64,000 nt of DNA from a bacterium YEK0313 (GCA_000751295.2 CCMO02000001.1:1351501-1415500), one strand, 5' to 3'. Positions 54,520 to 63,580 are shown, counted from the stretch's first letter. A program made the numbers and translations. Notes: a model not told the origin generated them from the sequence alone.

Positions 54520-55089
54520 TCAGCGCGCGGCGAGCGCCGCTTCGATCTGCGGCTTGATGCGGGCGGTCAGGATCTGCGGCGTGATCGGGCCGACATGCTT
54601 GTAAAGGATGCGCCCGTCGCGGCCGACGATGAAGGTCTCCGGCACGCCGTAGACGCCCCACTCGATCGCCGCCCGGCCGTTCGGATCGACACCGATCCGC
54701 TGATAGGGATTGCCGTTGCGCTCCAGAAACCGCCGGGCATTCTCCGGCTGATCCTTCTGATTGATGCCGGCCATGCGGATCCGGCTGTCCCGGGCGAGCT
54801 CGACCAGCTGGGGATGCTCCTCGTGGCAGGGAATGCACCAGGAGGCGAAGACGTTGACCACGGTGACCGCGCCGGAAAGGTCCGCCGTGGCGAGGCCGGG
54901 CCGCTCGATGCCCTCGAGGGCGCTGAGCGAAAAGTCCGGCACGGGCTTGCCGATCAGCGCCGAGGGCAGCTTCTGCGGGTCGCCCTGCAGGCCGATGAGG
55001 AACAGCGCGGCCAGAGCGATGAACACGGCGAGCGGCACGAAGGCGAGCCAGCGCCGCCGGGGCGCGGCCGGAACCGCCAGGTTGCTCAT
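54520..55089 (-). CDS. ccmG: Cytochrome c biogenesis thiol:disulfide interchange protein CcmG/DsbE
   Basis: 189 aa. N-terminal membrane anchor (LAFVPLAVFIALAALFLIG), thioredoxin fold with redox motif WCIPC (Cys85, Cys88), cis-proline in YGVPETFIVGRDG. Reduces apocytochrome c cysteines before heme attachment. ATG overlaps the ccmD stop as ATGA. Confidence 0.96.
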   Translation of the reverse strand: MSNLAVPAAPRRRWLAFVPLAVFIALAALFLIGLQGDPQKLPSALIGKPVPDFSLSALEGIERPGLATADLSGAVTVVNVFASWCIPCHEEHPQLVELARDSRIRMAGINQKDQPENARRFLERNGNPYQRIGVDPNGRAAIEWGVYGVPETFIVGRDGRILYKHVGPITPQILTARIKPQIEAALAAR

Positions 55090-55295
55090 GGTGCCCCCTC
55101 CTTCCGCGCCGGCTCGCGCGGGCCGGATGCCGACCGGCGGGACACGCCGCGCGCCGCAAGGTCGGCGAGCAGCGCCGTCTGACGCCGGTGATCGACGACG
55201 ATCCAGGCGATGAGCCCGCCGACCGTCAGGAAACCGAGGCCATAGGCGGCGAGGATGAAGGCGGCGTGCGGTCCGAGCGCGCTGAACGCGGCCAT
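55086..55295 (-). CDS. ccmD: Heme exporter protein CcmD
   Basis: 69 aa. One membrane helix (HAAFILAAYGLGFLTVGGLIAWIV) followed by a basic cytoplasmic tail, the standard CcmD layout. Helps CcmC and release of holo-CcmE. Lies 4 bp after ccmC and overlaps ccmG by four bases. Confidence 0.9.
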   Translation of the reverse strand: MAAFSALGPHAAFILAAYGLGFLTVGGLIAWIVVDHRRQTALLADLAARGVSRRSASGPREPARKEGAP

Positions 55296-55299
55296 GCTC

Positions 55300-56064
55300 T
55301 CAGCCCCCCGTCGCCAGCCCGGCGCCGGCCGGCAGGCCGTCGCGCTGCGCCTCGATCAGCCGCATGGCCCTGACGCGCCGGCGCAGCACCTCGTTGCGCA
55401 TGGCGGCGAGATGCAGCGTCACGAACAGGACGGTGAAGGCGAGCGCCGAGACCATGAGCGGCACCAGGATGGAGCTGTGGATGGTCGGCCCGCCGGCGCG
55501 GAACACCGAGGCCGGCTGGTGCAGCGTGTTCCACCAGTCGACCGAGAACTTGATGATCGGAATGTTGACCGTGCCGACGAGGGTCAGGACCGCCACCGCG
55601 CGGCCGGCCCGGCCGGGATCGTCGACCGTCCGCCACAGCGCGATCAGGCCGAGATACATGAGCAGCAGCACGAGCTCGGAAGTGAGCCGGGCGTCCCAGA
55701 TCCACCAGGTGCCCCACATCGGCTTGCCCCAGAGCGAGCCGGTGACGAGGCACAGAAAGGTGAAGGCGGCGCCGATCGGTGCCGCCGCCTTGGCGGCGAC
55801 GTCGGCGAGCGGATGGCGCCAGACCAGCGTGCCGAGGGCGGCGACCGCCATCATCGAATAGCAGGCCATCGACAGCCAGGCGGCCGGCACGTGGAGGAAC
55901 ATGATCTTCACCGTGCCGCCCTGCTGGTAGTCGTCGGGCGCGACGAACAGGACGAGATAGCCTGCCACGGCGAACAGCAGCACCGTCGCGGCGGCTAGCC
56001 ACGGCAGCGCCCGCGCGACGAACGCGAGAAAGCGGGTCGGATTGGCGAGGTCGAGAAGCGCCAT
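55300..56064 (-). CDS. ccmC: Heme ABC transporter permease CcmC
   Basis: 254 aa, six membrane helices. The tryptophan-rich heme-handling WWD motif is clear (GKPMWGTWWIWDARLTSEL, about 113-131), flanked by conserved histidines (MFLHVPAAWL and NTLHQPAS). Loads heme onto CcmE in the periplasm. ccmA and ccmB, which often precede ccmC, are absent; upstream is a porin gene. Confidence 0.96.
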   Translation of the reverse strand: MALLDLANPTRFLAFVARALPWLAAATVLLFAVAGYLVLFVAPDDYQQGGTVKIMFLHVPAAWLSMACYSMMAVAALGTLVWRHPLADVAAKAAAPIGAAFTFLCLVTGSLWGKPMWGTWWIWDARLTSELVLLLMYLGLIALWRTVDDPGRAGRAVAVLTLVGTVNIPIIKFSVDWWNTLHQPASVFRAGGPTIHSSILVPLMVSALAFTVLFVTLHLAAMRNEVLRRRVRAMRLIEAQRDGLPAGAGLATGG

Positions 56065-56148
56065 GATCGGGCTGGTTTAATCGCGCCCGCGCCCGGGCGC
56101 AATGCGACGGATCAACCGGGGCCTGCGGTTCCCGCGGCGGATGGGCGC

Positions 56149-56179
56149 AAAACCAACGGCCCGGGCAAGGCCCGGGCCG
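56149..56179 (-). terminator. Rho-independent terminator of the porin gene
   Basis: 9-bp stem GGCCCGGGC/GCCCGGGCC (56158-56166, 56170-56178), 3-nt loop, with a T-rich tail on the minus strand (TTGGTTTT). Confidence 0.8.
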
Positions 56180-56201
56180 CCATGCCAGCCGGAACGGAGC
56201 G

Positions 56202-56870
56202 TCAGAAGCGGAAATTCACGCCGGTGCGGATCTGGTGGCCGGTGAAGCCGACGCGCGGCTGCTCCCAGAGGTCGCCATAATTGCCGTGGCCGAGGCTGAT
56301 GTAGCGGTATTCCAGCATGGCGGTCCAGTTGCGGCTGAAGGCATATTCGCCGCCGACGCCCGCAGTCCAGCCCGACAGCATGCGCGTCTGCGTCATCGGG
56401 CGCAGGCTCGCATCGGTCACGCGGACATTGCCGAAGGCGTAGCCGCCGGTGGCATAGACCATGAAATTGCTCTGCACGACGTAGCCGAAGCGCGCGCGCA
56501 GCGATCCGTTCCAGTTCATGCTGGCGCGGATGTCGGTCGGCAGCGTGTCGTTATAGGTGCGCTTCAGGCTGCTGTAGTTGATGTCGCCGGCCACGCCCAG
56601 CACGAACCGGTCCATCTGGAAATCGTAGCCGCCCTGCAGGCCGCCGGTGAAGCCGGACGCCCCGCCGAGCTCATACTTGGCGGTATTGCTGAAACGCGAC
56701 GCGAAGTTCAGGCCGATATTGCCGCCGAGATAGAAGCCGGACCAGACGCCGGCCGGCACTGCCGGCATGAAGCCCGGCTCGGCATAGGGCCCGCGGCCCG
56801 AAAAGTCCGCGGCCAGCGCGGGACCGGCGAAAAGCGCCGAGGCCGCCGCAGCCCAGATGATCTTTTTCAT
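56202..56870 (-). CDS. Outer-membrane beta-barrel protein (Omp25/31-like porin)
   Basis: 222 aa. Signal peptide MKKIIWAAAASALFAGPALA, then WSGFYLGGNIGLNF and repeated amphipathic strands (GFTGGLQGGYDFQMDRFVLGV, ARFGYVVQSNFMVYATGGYAFG, WTAMLEYRYISLGHG), ending in phenylalanine as outer-membrane barrels do. Matches the eight-stranded Omp25/31/OmpA-like group of Hyphomicrobiales. ATG 56870 has GAGGAG 8-13 bp upstream. Strong own terminator. Confidence 0.93.
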   Translation of the reverse strand: MKKIIWAAAASALFAGPALAADFSGRGPYAEPGFMPAVPAGVWSGFYLGGNIGLNFASRFSNTAKYELGGASGFTGGLQGGYDFQMDRFVLGVAGDINYSSLKRTYNDTLPTDIRASMNWNGSLRARFGYVVQSNFMVYATGGYAFGNVRVTDASLRPMTQTRMLSGWTAGVGGEYAFSRNWTAMLEYRYISLGHGNYGDLWEQPRVGFTGHQIRTGVNFRF

Positions 56871-57386
56871 GTCCCAACTCCTCTCCGGCGGTGCCGCGGA
56901 ACAGGCTCCGTCGCGGGTCGCGCCCGGATGCGAATGCGATGAACAAGCCATAACCACATTCGCTCAAATTTTCTCGTTCTCAGTAGTATCATCGTGAATA
57001 GATTATTACCGCCCCTGTCTATGATAGCGCACCTCAGCAAATCGCGGCTTGCGATGCGAGGATATGCCCGCGGCGGAACACGCAATGTTCATGCAATAAT
57101 CGGAAATATGAAATTACTATTCTGATACTTCCTGTGAAAATACGCGAAAAATTCAGTAAAGCGACAGCAAAAACGACAATGATCGTGTCAGAATGGTGAC
57201 GAAGCAAGCGCTGCCGGATGTTCAAGCAAGACGAGCGCGAATCCATGCGCCCTTCCGTGCCGGCAGCGCCGGCGATATGCCGCGCGGCTGCGCGTGACGG
57301 TCCGCGAAACGACTGGAACCGGTGGCGGAAATGCACGCCGGCGCCTATGTCGACAGACTGATCTTCACGCAATGTGCCGGGACGTC
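56871..57386. promoter_or_regulatory. Long divergent intergenic region with an A/T-rich core
   Basis: 516 bp. Bases from about 56945 to 57215 are markedly A/T-richer than the rest of the window and presumably contain the porin promoter. A weak hairpin ATCGC/GCGAT lies near 57040-57055. No gene or known RNA was recognised. Confidence 0.45.
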
Positions 57387-58142
57387 ATGGCCGAAGTCGA
57401 AACTGCATTGGTCACCGGTGGCGCGCGCCGGATCGGCGCGGCGATCACCGAGGCGCTGGCCCGCGCCGGCTTCGCCGTGGTCATTCACGCCCATCGCTCG
57501 GCCGAGGCGGCTCAGGCGCTGGCCGCGCGCATCGCCGATGCCGGCGGCCGGGCCGCCGTGGTATCGGCCGATCTCGCCGAGCCCGCCGATGTCGACGGCC
57601 TCATCGCGGCGGCCGCTCGGCCCTTCGGCCGCCTGAGCCTGCTCGTCAACAATGCCAGCGAATTCGAGGAGGACCATCTCGGCAACCTGACACGCGAGCG
57701 CTGGAACCGGCAGTTCCGCGTCAACCTGCAGACCCCGTCCTTTCTCGCCCAGGATTTTGCCGTCCAGGCGCCGGACGGCGCGGCGATCGTCAACATCGTC
57801 GACCAGCGCGTCTTCAAACCGACGCCGCAATTCTACTCCTATACGCTGACCAAGATCGCGCTGGAGGCGGCGACCCGCACCATGGCGCAGGCGCTGGCGC
57901 CGAGGATCCGCGTCAATGCGGTGGCGCCGGGGCCGACCGCCGCCAATGTCCGGCAGGATCCCGCCGATTTCGGCCGTCAGGCCGAGGCGACCCTGCTCGG
58001 CGCGCCCGTCGCCCCGGAGGCGATCGCCGAGGCCGTGGTCCACCTCGCCCGGGCTCGCGCCACGACCGGCATCACCATGGCGGTCGACAGCGGCCAGCAT
58101 CTGGCCTGGAAGACGGCTGATGTCTGGGGCATCAAGGAATAG
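57387..58142 (+). CDS. SDR-family oxidoreductase (pteridine-reductase/FolM-like)
   Basis: 251 aa from ATG 57387. ALVTGGARRIGAAITEALAR (NADPH-type loop with Arg-Arg), LLVNNASEFEED, and an active site YSYTLTK, followed by RIRVNAVAPGPT. The GGARRIG and NNASEFE features match FolM/pteridine reductases more than FabG. It may reduce dihydromonapterin or dihydrofolate. Located 81 bp before uvrC. Confidence 0.88.
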   Translation: MAEVETALVTGGARRIGAAITEALARAGFAVVIHAHRSAEAAQALAARIADAGGRAAVVSADLAEPADVDGLIAAAARPFGRLSLLVNNASEFEEDHLGNLTRERWNRQFRVNLQTPSFLAQDFAVQAPDGAAIVNIVDQRVFKPTPQFYSYTLTKIALEAATRTMAQALAPRIRVNAVAPGPTAANVRQDPADFGRQAEATLLGAPVAPEAIAEAVVHLARARATTGITMAVDSGQHLAWKTADVWGIKE

Positions 58143-58223
58143 ACTTGCCGCGCGCCTGATTCCCGCGCCGGCGCCAGCGGTCGCTCCGCCGGCCGACAGG
58201 ACCGAACCGAACAGACATCCGCC

Positions 58224-60224
58224 ATGACCGCCCGTCCCGGCCCCGCCAATCTCGAACCCGACCTGACCGATCTCGACCTGCCCGAAGCGGACGAGGCGGA
58301 GGACGTCGTTCTGGATCTCGCGGCGGAGGAGGACGCCGGCCCGGCCGCCGGGCCGCTCGCAGCCGGCATCGACGTGATCAAGGCCGCCGTGCGCCACGCG
58401 CCGAAGGGGCCCGGCGTCTATCGCATGATCGATGCTGGCGGCGAGGTGCTTTATGTCGGCAAGGCAAAGTCGATTACCAAGCGCATCGTGTCCTATACGC
58501 GCCCCGTCGGCCTCGTCACCCGCATCGCCCGCATGGTGGCGGCGACCGCCGCCATGGAATTCGTCTCGACCAAGACCGAGACCGAGGCGCTGCTGCTCGA
58601 AGCCAACCTGATCAAGCAGCTGCGCCCCCGCTTCAACGTGCTGCTCAGGGACGACAAGTCCTTCCCCTATATCCTCATCACCGCCGATCACGCCGCACCG
58701 CGCATCGCCAAGCATCGCGGCGCCCGCTCGATCAAAGGCGACTATTTCGGCCCCTTCGCCTCGGCCCAGGCGGTCGGCCGCACCATCAATGCGCTCGAGC
58801 GCGCCTTCCTCATCCGCTCCTGCGCCGATCCGGTGTTCGAAAGCCGCACCCGGCCCTGCCTCCTGTTCCAGATCAAGCGCTGCGCGGGTCCCTGCACCGG
58901 CGAGATCGCCCAGGCGGACTACGATGCTCTCGTCGGCGAGGCCAAGCTGTTCCTGTCCGGCCGCAGCCAGGCGGTCAGGGAGGTGCTGGCGCGCCAGATG
59001 GAGCAGGCCTCCATCGACCTCGAATTCGAGCGTGCGGCCGTCTATCGCGACCGCCTCGCCGCGCTGTCGGCGGTTCAGGCGACCCAGGGCATCAATCCGC
59101 GCGGCGTCGAGGAGGCCGACGTCTTCGCCGTCACCCAGCAGGGCGGCCAGACCTGCATCCAGGTGTTCTTCTTCCGCACCGGCCAGAACTGGGGCAACCG
59201 CGCCTATTATCCGCGCGCCGACCGCTCGATCGAGCTGGCCGAGGTGCTCGGCTCGTTCGTCGCCCAGTTCTACGACGACAAGCCGCCGCCCTCCCTCGTG
59301 CTCACCTCGCATGACGTCGAGGACCGCGAGCTGCTCGCCGAGGCGCTGTCGACGCGGGCCGGCCGGCGCGTCGAAGTGGCCGTGCCCAAGCGCGGCGAGA
59401 AGAAGGATCTCGTCGATCACGCGCTGCAGAACGCCCGCGAGGCGCTCGGCCGCAAGCTCGCCGAGAGCGCCTCGCAGATGAAGCTGCTGGAAGGTCTCGC
59501 CGCGGCCTTCGGGCTCGCCACGGTCCCCCGCCGCATCGAGGTCTACGACAATTCGCACATCATGGGCACCAATGCGGTCGGCGCCATGATCGTCGCCGGC
59601 CCGGAAGGCTTCCGCCGCAAGGACTACCGTACCTTCAACATCAAGTCCGACATCGCCCCGGGCGATGATTTCGGCATGATGCGCGAGGTGCTGGAGCGCC
59701 GGTTCAAGCGGCTCCTGAAGGACGCGGCCGAGCCCGCGGCCGCGCCCAGGGAGCCCGACGAGGACGGCTCGGCCTGGCCGGATCTGGTCGTCATCGACGG
59801 CGGCCCGGGCCAGCTCGCGGCCGCCCAGAAGATCCTGACCGAGCTCGGCATCGATACGGTGCCGCTGGTCGGCATCGCCAAGGGCCGCGACCGCGAGGCC
59901 GGCCGCGAGACCTTCCACATGGCCGGCCGCGAGCCGTTCCGGCTCGAACCGCGCGATCCCGTGCTCTATTTCATCCAGCGCCTGCGCGACGAGGCGCACC
60001 GTTTCGCCATCGGCACCCATCGCGGCCGGCGCAAGAAGGACATCAAGGAGGCCGGGCTTGCTGAAATCGCCGGTGTCGGCCCCTCGCGCAAGCGCGCCCT
60101 GCTCAACCATTTCGGCACGCTGAAGGCGATCGAGCGGGCAAGGCTCGAGGACCTGCAGCGGGCCCCCGGTATCAATGCGGGCACGGCCAAGGCGGTCTAC
60201 GACTATTTCCACCCTGCGGGATGA
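58224..60224 (+). CDS. uvrC: UvrABC excinuclease subunit C
   Basis: 666 aa. GIY-YIG endonuclease domain (GPGVYRMIDAGGEVLYVGKAKS), UVR motif (DLEFERAAVYRDRLAALS), RNase-H-like 5' nuclease domain (RIEVYDNSHIMGTNAVGAM, VVIDGGPGQLAA) and C-terminal helix-hairpin-helix pair (EIAGVGPSRKRALLNHFG, APGINAGTAKAVYDYFH). Makes both incisions in nucleotide excision repair. An acidic N-terminal extension of about 50 residues precedes the GIY-YIG domain. Its stop codon is followed directly by the interspersed repeat. Confidence 0.97.
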   Translation: MTARPGPANLEPDLTDLDLPEADEAEDVVLDLAAEEDAGPAAGPLAAGIDVIKAAVRHAPKGPGVYRMIDAGGEVLYVGKAKSITKRIVSYTRPVGLVTRIARMVAATAAMEFVSTKTETEALLLEANLIKQLRPRFNVLLRDDKSFPYILITADHAAPRIAKHRGARSIKGDYFGPFASAQAVGRTINALERAFLIRSCADPVFESRTRPCLLFQIKRCAGPCTGEIAQADYDALVGEAKLFLSGRSQAVREVLARQMEQASIDLEFERAAVYRDRLAALSAVQATQGINPRGVEEADVFAVTQQGGQTCIQVFFFRTGQNWGNRAYYPRADRSIELAEVLGSFVAQFYDDKPPPSLVLTSHDVEDRELLAEALSTRAGRRVEVAVPKRGEKKDLVDHALQNAREALGRKLAESASQMKLLEGLAAAFGLATVPRRIEVYDNSHIMGTNAVGAMIVAGPEGFRRKDYRTFNIKSDIAPGDDFGMMREVLERRFKRLLKDAAEPAAAPREPDEDGSAWPDLVVIDGGPGQLAAAQKILTELGIDTVPLVGIAKGRDREAGRETFHMAGREPFRLEPRDPVLYFIQRLRDEAHRFAIGTHRGRRKKDIKEAGLAEIAGVGPSRKRALLNHFGTLKAIERARLEDLQRAPGINAGTAKAVYDYFHPAG

Positions 60225-60410
60225 GTGGATGGCGAGGAGCGAATGGTGAATAGGGCGCGCAGACTGTCATGAGGTAGCAAGGCCCTGGACGCGCTCCCTG
60301 CTGGTGTGCGCCCCCTCCCAGGCCCCTGTCACTCGATTACCGTGTCTCACTCAAGGGGTGCACTCCACCACCACTACCCGCCACTCGCTATTCGCCATCC
60401 ACTATTCGCG
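60224..60410. repeat. Intergenic element with inverted ends between uvrC and plsC
   Basis: AGTGGATGGCGA at 60224-60235 recurs as its exact reverse complement at 60392-60403, and similarity continues inwards (GAGCGAATGG / TAGCGAGTGG). The arms start at the stop codons of the two convergent genes: uvrC TGA and plsC TAG. About 155 bp between the arms holds no gene. Part of it (60352-60368) resembles sequence after ftsX. Confidence 0.65.
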
Positions 60411-61133
60411 CGCTTGCGCTCGCGCCTCGGCGACCAGCCGGTTGGTGGCGGTCTCGATGGTCGTCTTGAGACGTTCGGCGAAGATCTCGGGCGGCAGGCC
60501 CGGCGGGATCGGGTCGAGGCATTCGACGATCACCGTGCCCGGCCGCCGCAGGAACGACCGGCGCGGCCAGAACAGGCCGGCATTGTGCGCGACCGGCTGG
60601 CAGGTGGCGTCCAGCGCCGAATAGAGGTGGGTCACGCCATATTTGTAGTCCGGCGGCGCATCGACCGCCCGGCGCGTGCCTTCGGGAAAGATCATGACCT
60701 GCTGGTCGCGGGCGAGCGCGGCGCGCGCGCCCGCCGTGATCGAGGCCAGCGCCTCGCCCTTCTTGCCGCGATCGACCGGGATCTGATGCGCCCGCCAGAT
60801 CGCCCAGCCGAACAGCGGGATGTAGCTGAGCTCGCGCTTGTAGATATAGGCCGGCCGCGGGAACGGCACGAAGAAGGCGAAGGTTTCCCAGGCCGACTGA
60901 TGCTTGGCCGCGACCAGCACGGCGCCCGACGGCACCTTTTCCAGTCCCCGGTAGTCGACGGTCAGGTTGCAGATGGTGCGGAGCGCCCAGAGATTGCCGT
61001 GGCACCAGACGCGGCCGATGAACAGGACGGGGTTGCCGAACGGCCAGATCATGGCCGGGATCAGCACGATCAGAAGGACGAAGGTCCAGAGATAGAAGAA
61101 CAGGTTGAAGATGACCGAACGCAGCAACAGCAT
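60402..61133 (-). CDS. plsC: 1-acyl-sn-glycerol-3-phosphate acyltransferase
   Basis: 243 aa. N-terminal membrane helix (FNLFFYLWTFVLLIVLIPAMIW). Acyltransferase blocks: KHQSAWETF (His with Glu in the HX4D position), YKRELSYIPLFGWAI, FPEGTRRA, and PVAHNAGLFW. Makes phosphatidic acid. Lies 28 bp downstream of ydcF on the same strand. Confidence 0.94.
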   Translation of the reverse strand: MLLLRSVIFNLFFYLWTFVLLIVLIPAMIWPFGNPVLFIGRVWCHGNLWALRTICNLTVDYRGLEKVPSGAVLVAAKHQSAWETFAFFVPFPRPAYIYKRELSYIPLFGWAIWRAHQIPVDRGKKGEALASITAGARAALARDQQVMIFPEGTRRAVDAPPDYKYGVTHLYSALDATCQPVAHNAGLFWPRRSFLRRPGTVIVECLDPIPPGLPPEIFAERLKTTIETATNRLVAEARAQARE

Positions 61134-61161
61134 CAGGCGGGTCCCCCGCCCGAGGCGGTGC

Positions 61162-61869
61162 TCAGTAGCTCGCGGCGCGTACCGTACGTGGTTCCGCTGT
61201 CGGAATATCCAGCCTGAGCCGCACGGCAGCCATCAGATATTTTGCATATTCGAAGCCCAGAATCTTCAGGCTGGGCGGATCTTTCCACCAGACATTGCGC
61301 TTCATCGCCTCGGTCGAGACGGGATGGGCGATCAGCGTCACGTCGGGCAGGACGCGCTGCAGCTCCAGCATGGTGCGCGGCATATGGTAGCTGGACGTCA
61401 CCACCAGCACCGAACGGAAGCCGTTTGAGCGCACCCATTTGCCGGTTTCCATGGCATTGCCGAGGGTGTTGAGGGCGCGGTGGTCGAGATCGATGCAGCA
61501 TTGCATGAGCGCGGCCGAGCCCGGGATCAGCCGGGCGAGCTCACGCTCGCTCACCATCGGGTTGACGCCGCTGATGAGCAGGCGCCGGCCCTGGCCGGTG
61601 CCGAGCAGGGAGACCGCGTCGGACAGACGCGAGGAGCCGCCGGTCATGGCGACGATGGCCTCGGCGCGAGGCCCGTCCCTGTCCGCAACCTGCGTTGCCT
61701 GGAAAACGAAGGCGACGAAGCCGCCGGCAAGGCCGAGCGCAAGGGCCAGACAAAGGGCCAGGATGGCCGGCGCCGGGCGAAGCAATAGCCACCCCCGTTC
61801 CCGTCTTACCGCGGCGGGGGGCACATCCGGCGCGCTCGTGAGCGCTGCCCATGTACGGCTTCGCGACAT
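61162..61869 (-). CDS. YdcF/ElyC-family (DUF218) membrane protein
   Basis: 235 aa. One N-terminal helix (AILALCLALALGLAGGFVAFVF), then the DUF218 domain: AIVAMTGGSSRLSDAVSLL, RLLISGV, NTLGNAMETGKWVRSNGF, VLVVTSSYHMPRTMLELQRV. Relatives (ElyC, SanA) affect envelope and peptidoglycan assembly. Pairs with plsC. ATG 61869 is used; GTG 61878 is also in frame. Confidence 0.92.
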   Translation of the reverse strand: MSRSRTWAALTSAPDVPPAAVRRERGWLLLRPAPAILALCLALALGLAGGFVAFVFQATQVADRDGPRAEAIVAMTGGSSRLSDAVSLLGTGQGRRLLISGVNPMVSERELARLIPGSAALMQCCIDLDHRALNTLGNAMETGKWVRSNGFRSVLVVTSSYHMPRTMLELQRVLPDVTLIAHPVSTEAMKRNVWWKDPPSLKILGFEYAKYLMAAVRLRLDIPTAEPRTVRAASY

Positions 61870-62050
61870 TGCCTGCACTATACCAGAGATTGCGGCGACC
61901 TGACGGCCCAGGTAAGGCGTAGCGCCATGGTCATCAACGATCCGTTAACCGCGTCGGCGGCGGTTCGCGGCCTGCCCTGCCCGTTCGGCCGAGGTTGACG
62001 TTAGCGGCAGCTGCTGGTGGTGTTGCCCGCACGCAAGGGAGACGAGACCG

Positions 62051-63025
62051 ATGAAAGCGGTGATGTGCAAGACCTTCGGGCCGCCCGAAAGCCTGGTGAT
62101 CGAGGACCTGCCGGATCCGAGCGCCGGCCCGGGCGAAGTGGTGGTTGCGGTCACCGCCGTCGGCCTCAATTTCTTCGACAACCTGATCATCAAGAACATG
62201 TATCAGGTGAAGCCGCCGATGCCCTTTTCGCCCGGCTCCGAATTTGCCGGGCGGGTGCTGAGCCTCGGCGAGGGCGCGACCGGCTTCAAGGTCGGCGATC
62301 GCGTCGCCGGCAACGTGCCCTATGGCGCGGCGCGCGGCCAGATCGTCGTCAAGGCGAGCGCGCTCGCCCCGATTCCCGACGCCTTGACCGACGAGCAGGC
62401 CGCCGGCCTCGTCATCACCTATGGCACCACCATCCATGCCCTGAAGGACCGGGCCGAGCTGAAGCCCGGCGAGACGCTGGCGGTGCTCGGCGCGGCGGGC
62501 GGCGTCGGCCTCGCCGCCATCGAGCTCGGCAAGGCGATGGGCGCCCGGGTGATCGCCTGTGCCTCGACCGACGACAAGCTCGCCTTCTGCAAGGCGCATG
62601 GCGCCGACGAGGTGATCAACTATTCGACCGAGGACCTGAAGGAACGCTTGCGGGCGCTGACCGACGGCAAGGGCCCCGACGTCATCTACGATCCGGTCGG
62701 CGACAAATATGCCGAGCCGGCCCTGCGCGCCATCGCCTGGCAGGGACGCTTCCTGGTCATCGGTTTCGCCGGCGGCGAGATCCCGAAGATACCGCTGAAC
62801 CTGACGCTGCTGAAGAGCTGCGACATCCGGGGCGTGTTCTGGGGCGCCTTCGCCCAGCGCGATCCGAAGACCAACAGCGCCAACCTCGCGCAGGTGGCCC
62901 GCTGGACCGCCGAGAAGAAGCTGTCGCTGCACGTCCACGCGACCTATCCGCTGGAACAGGTCGCCGAGGCGCTCAACGAGATCGCCAGCCGCAAGGCCAA
63001 GGGCAAGGTCATTCTCAAGCCCTGA
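62051..63025 (+). CDS. NADPH:quinone oxidoreductase, zinc-free MDR family (Qor-like)
   Basis: 324 aa. GroES-like N-terminal half (KAVMCKTFGPPESLVIEDLPDP, VGLNFFDNLIIKNMYQVKPPMPFSPGSEFAG) without zinc cysteines, then the Rossmann half (TLAVLGAAGGVGLAAIELGKAMGA). Belongs to quinone oxidoreductases of the medium-chain family. ATG 62051 has GGGAGACG upstream. Single gene. Confidence 0.93.
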   Translation: MKAVMCKTFGPPESLVIEDLPDPSAGPGEVVVAVTAVGLNFFDNLIIKNMYQVKPPMPFSPGSEFAGRVLSLGEGATGFKVGDRVAGNVPYGAARGQIVVKASALAPIPDALTDEQAAGLVITYGTTIHALKDRAELKPGETLAVLGAAGGVGLAAIELGKAMGARVIACASTDDKLAFCKAHGADEVINYSTEDLKERLRALTDGKGPDVIYDPVGDKYAEPALRAIAWQGRFLVIGFAGGEIPKIPLNLTLLKSCDIRGVFWGAFAQRDPKTNSANLAQVARWTAEKKLSLHVHATYPLEQVAEALNEIASRKAKGKVILKP

Positions 63026-63061
63026 AGAAGCCTGCCGGCCGCGGCGCAAGCGCCGCCGCGG

Positions 63062-63487
63062 CTAGTGGTTCCCCGCCTGCAGCATCTGCGCGCCCGGCCT
63101 GTGTCGCGGCCATGCCGAGGCCGTGGCCGGACCGCGGGCTGGCGACGCGAAATCCGCCTCGACCCGTGCCCGCTCGTCGTCGTTCTCGGCGATCAGGTGA
63201 ATGTGCACCTCGCCCGCGCGCTTCATTTGGGCGAGCCGGGCGAGCGCCCGTTCCGACCCCGGGGCGCGGCCGGCCCAGACGGCCACGCGCGTGCCGTCGG
63301 CCTCGCGGCGGGCAAGCACCACGACCGCGCCCTCATAGGCCGGCGGCGCGTCGGCCGGATAGACGGTTGCCAGATAGCGCCGGCCGGAAATGCCGCGCCA
63401 GGCATGAAACCGGCCGGCCAGGCCGACCGCCGCCAGGGCCTGCGGCGGCCCGGCATCGAATGCATGGATGATTCGCCGTCTGCTCAT
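63062..63487 (-). CDS. Hypothetical protein
   Basis: 141 aa, not recognised. Begins SRRRIIHAFDAGPPQALAAVGL, has strands YLATVYPADAPP, AVVVLARREADGTRVAVWAGRAP and VHIHLIAENDDERARVEADF. It has codon usage like its neighbours, no signal peptide and no membrane helix. The C-terminal 30 residues are Pro/Ala-rich. Confidence 0.6.
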   Translation of the reverse strand: MSRRRIIHAFDAGPPQALAAVGLAGRFHAWRGISGRRYLATVYPADAPPAYEGAVVVLARREADGTRVAVWAGRAPGSERALARLAQMKRAGEVHIHLIAENDDERARVEADFASPARGPATASAWPRHRPGAQMLQAGNH

Positions 63488-63580
63488 GATTCGCCGTTCT
63501 CTTCAGCGGAACATAATGAGAACAAACGGCATCGACGTCAATGGCCGGGAATGGCTGGGCGCAGCTGCCGCTACGGCGGC

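Noticed and set aside
57345..60212. A 955-codon open frame on the minus strand opposite uvrC and the FolM-like SDR
   Set aside because: Antisense shadow; uvrC shows all expected domains on the plus strand.
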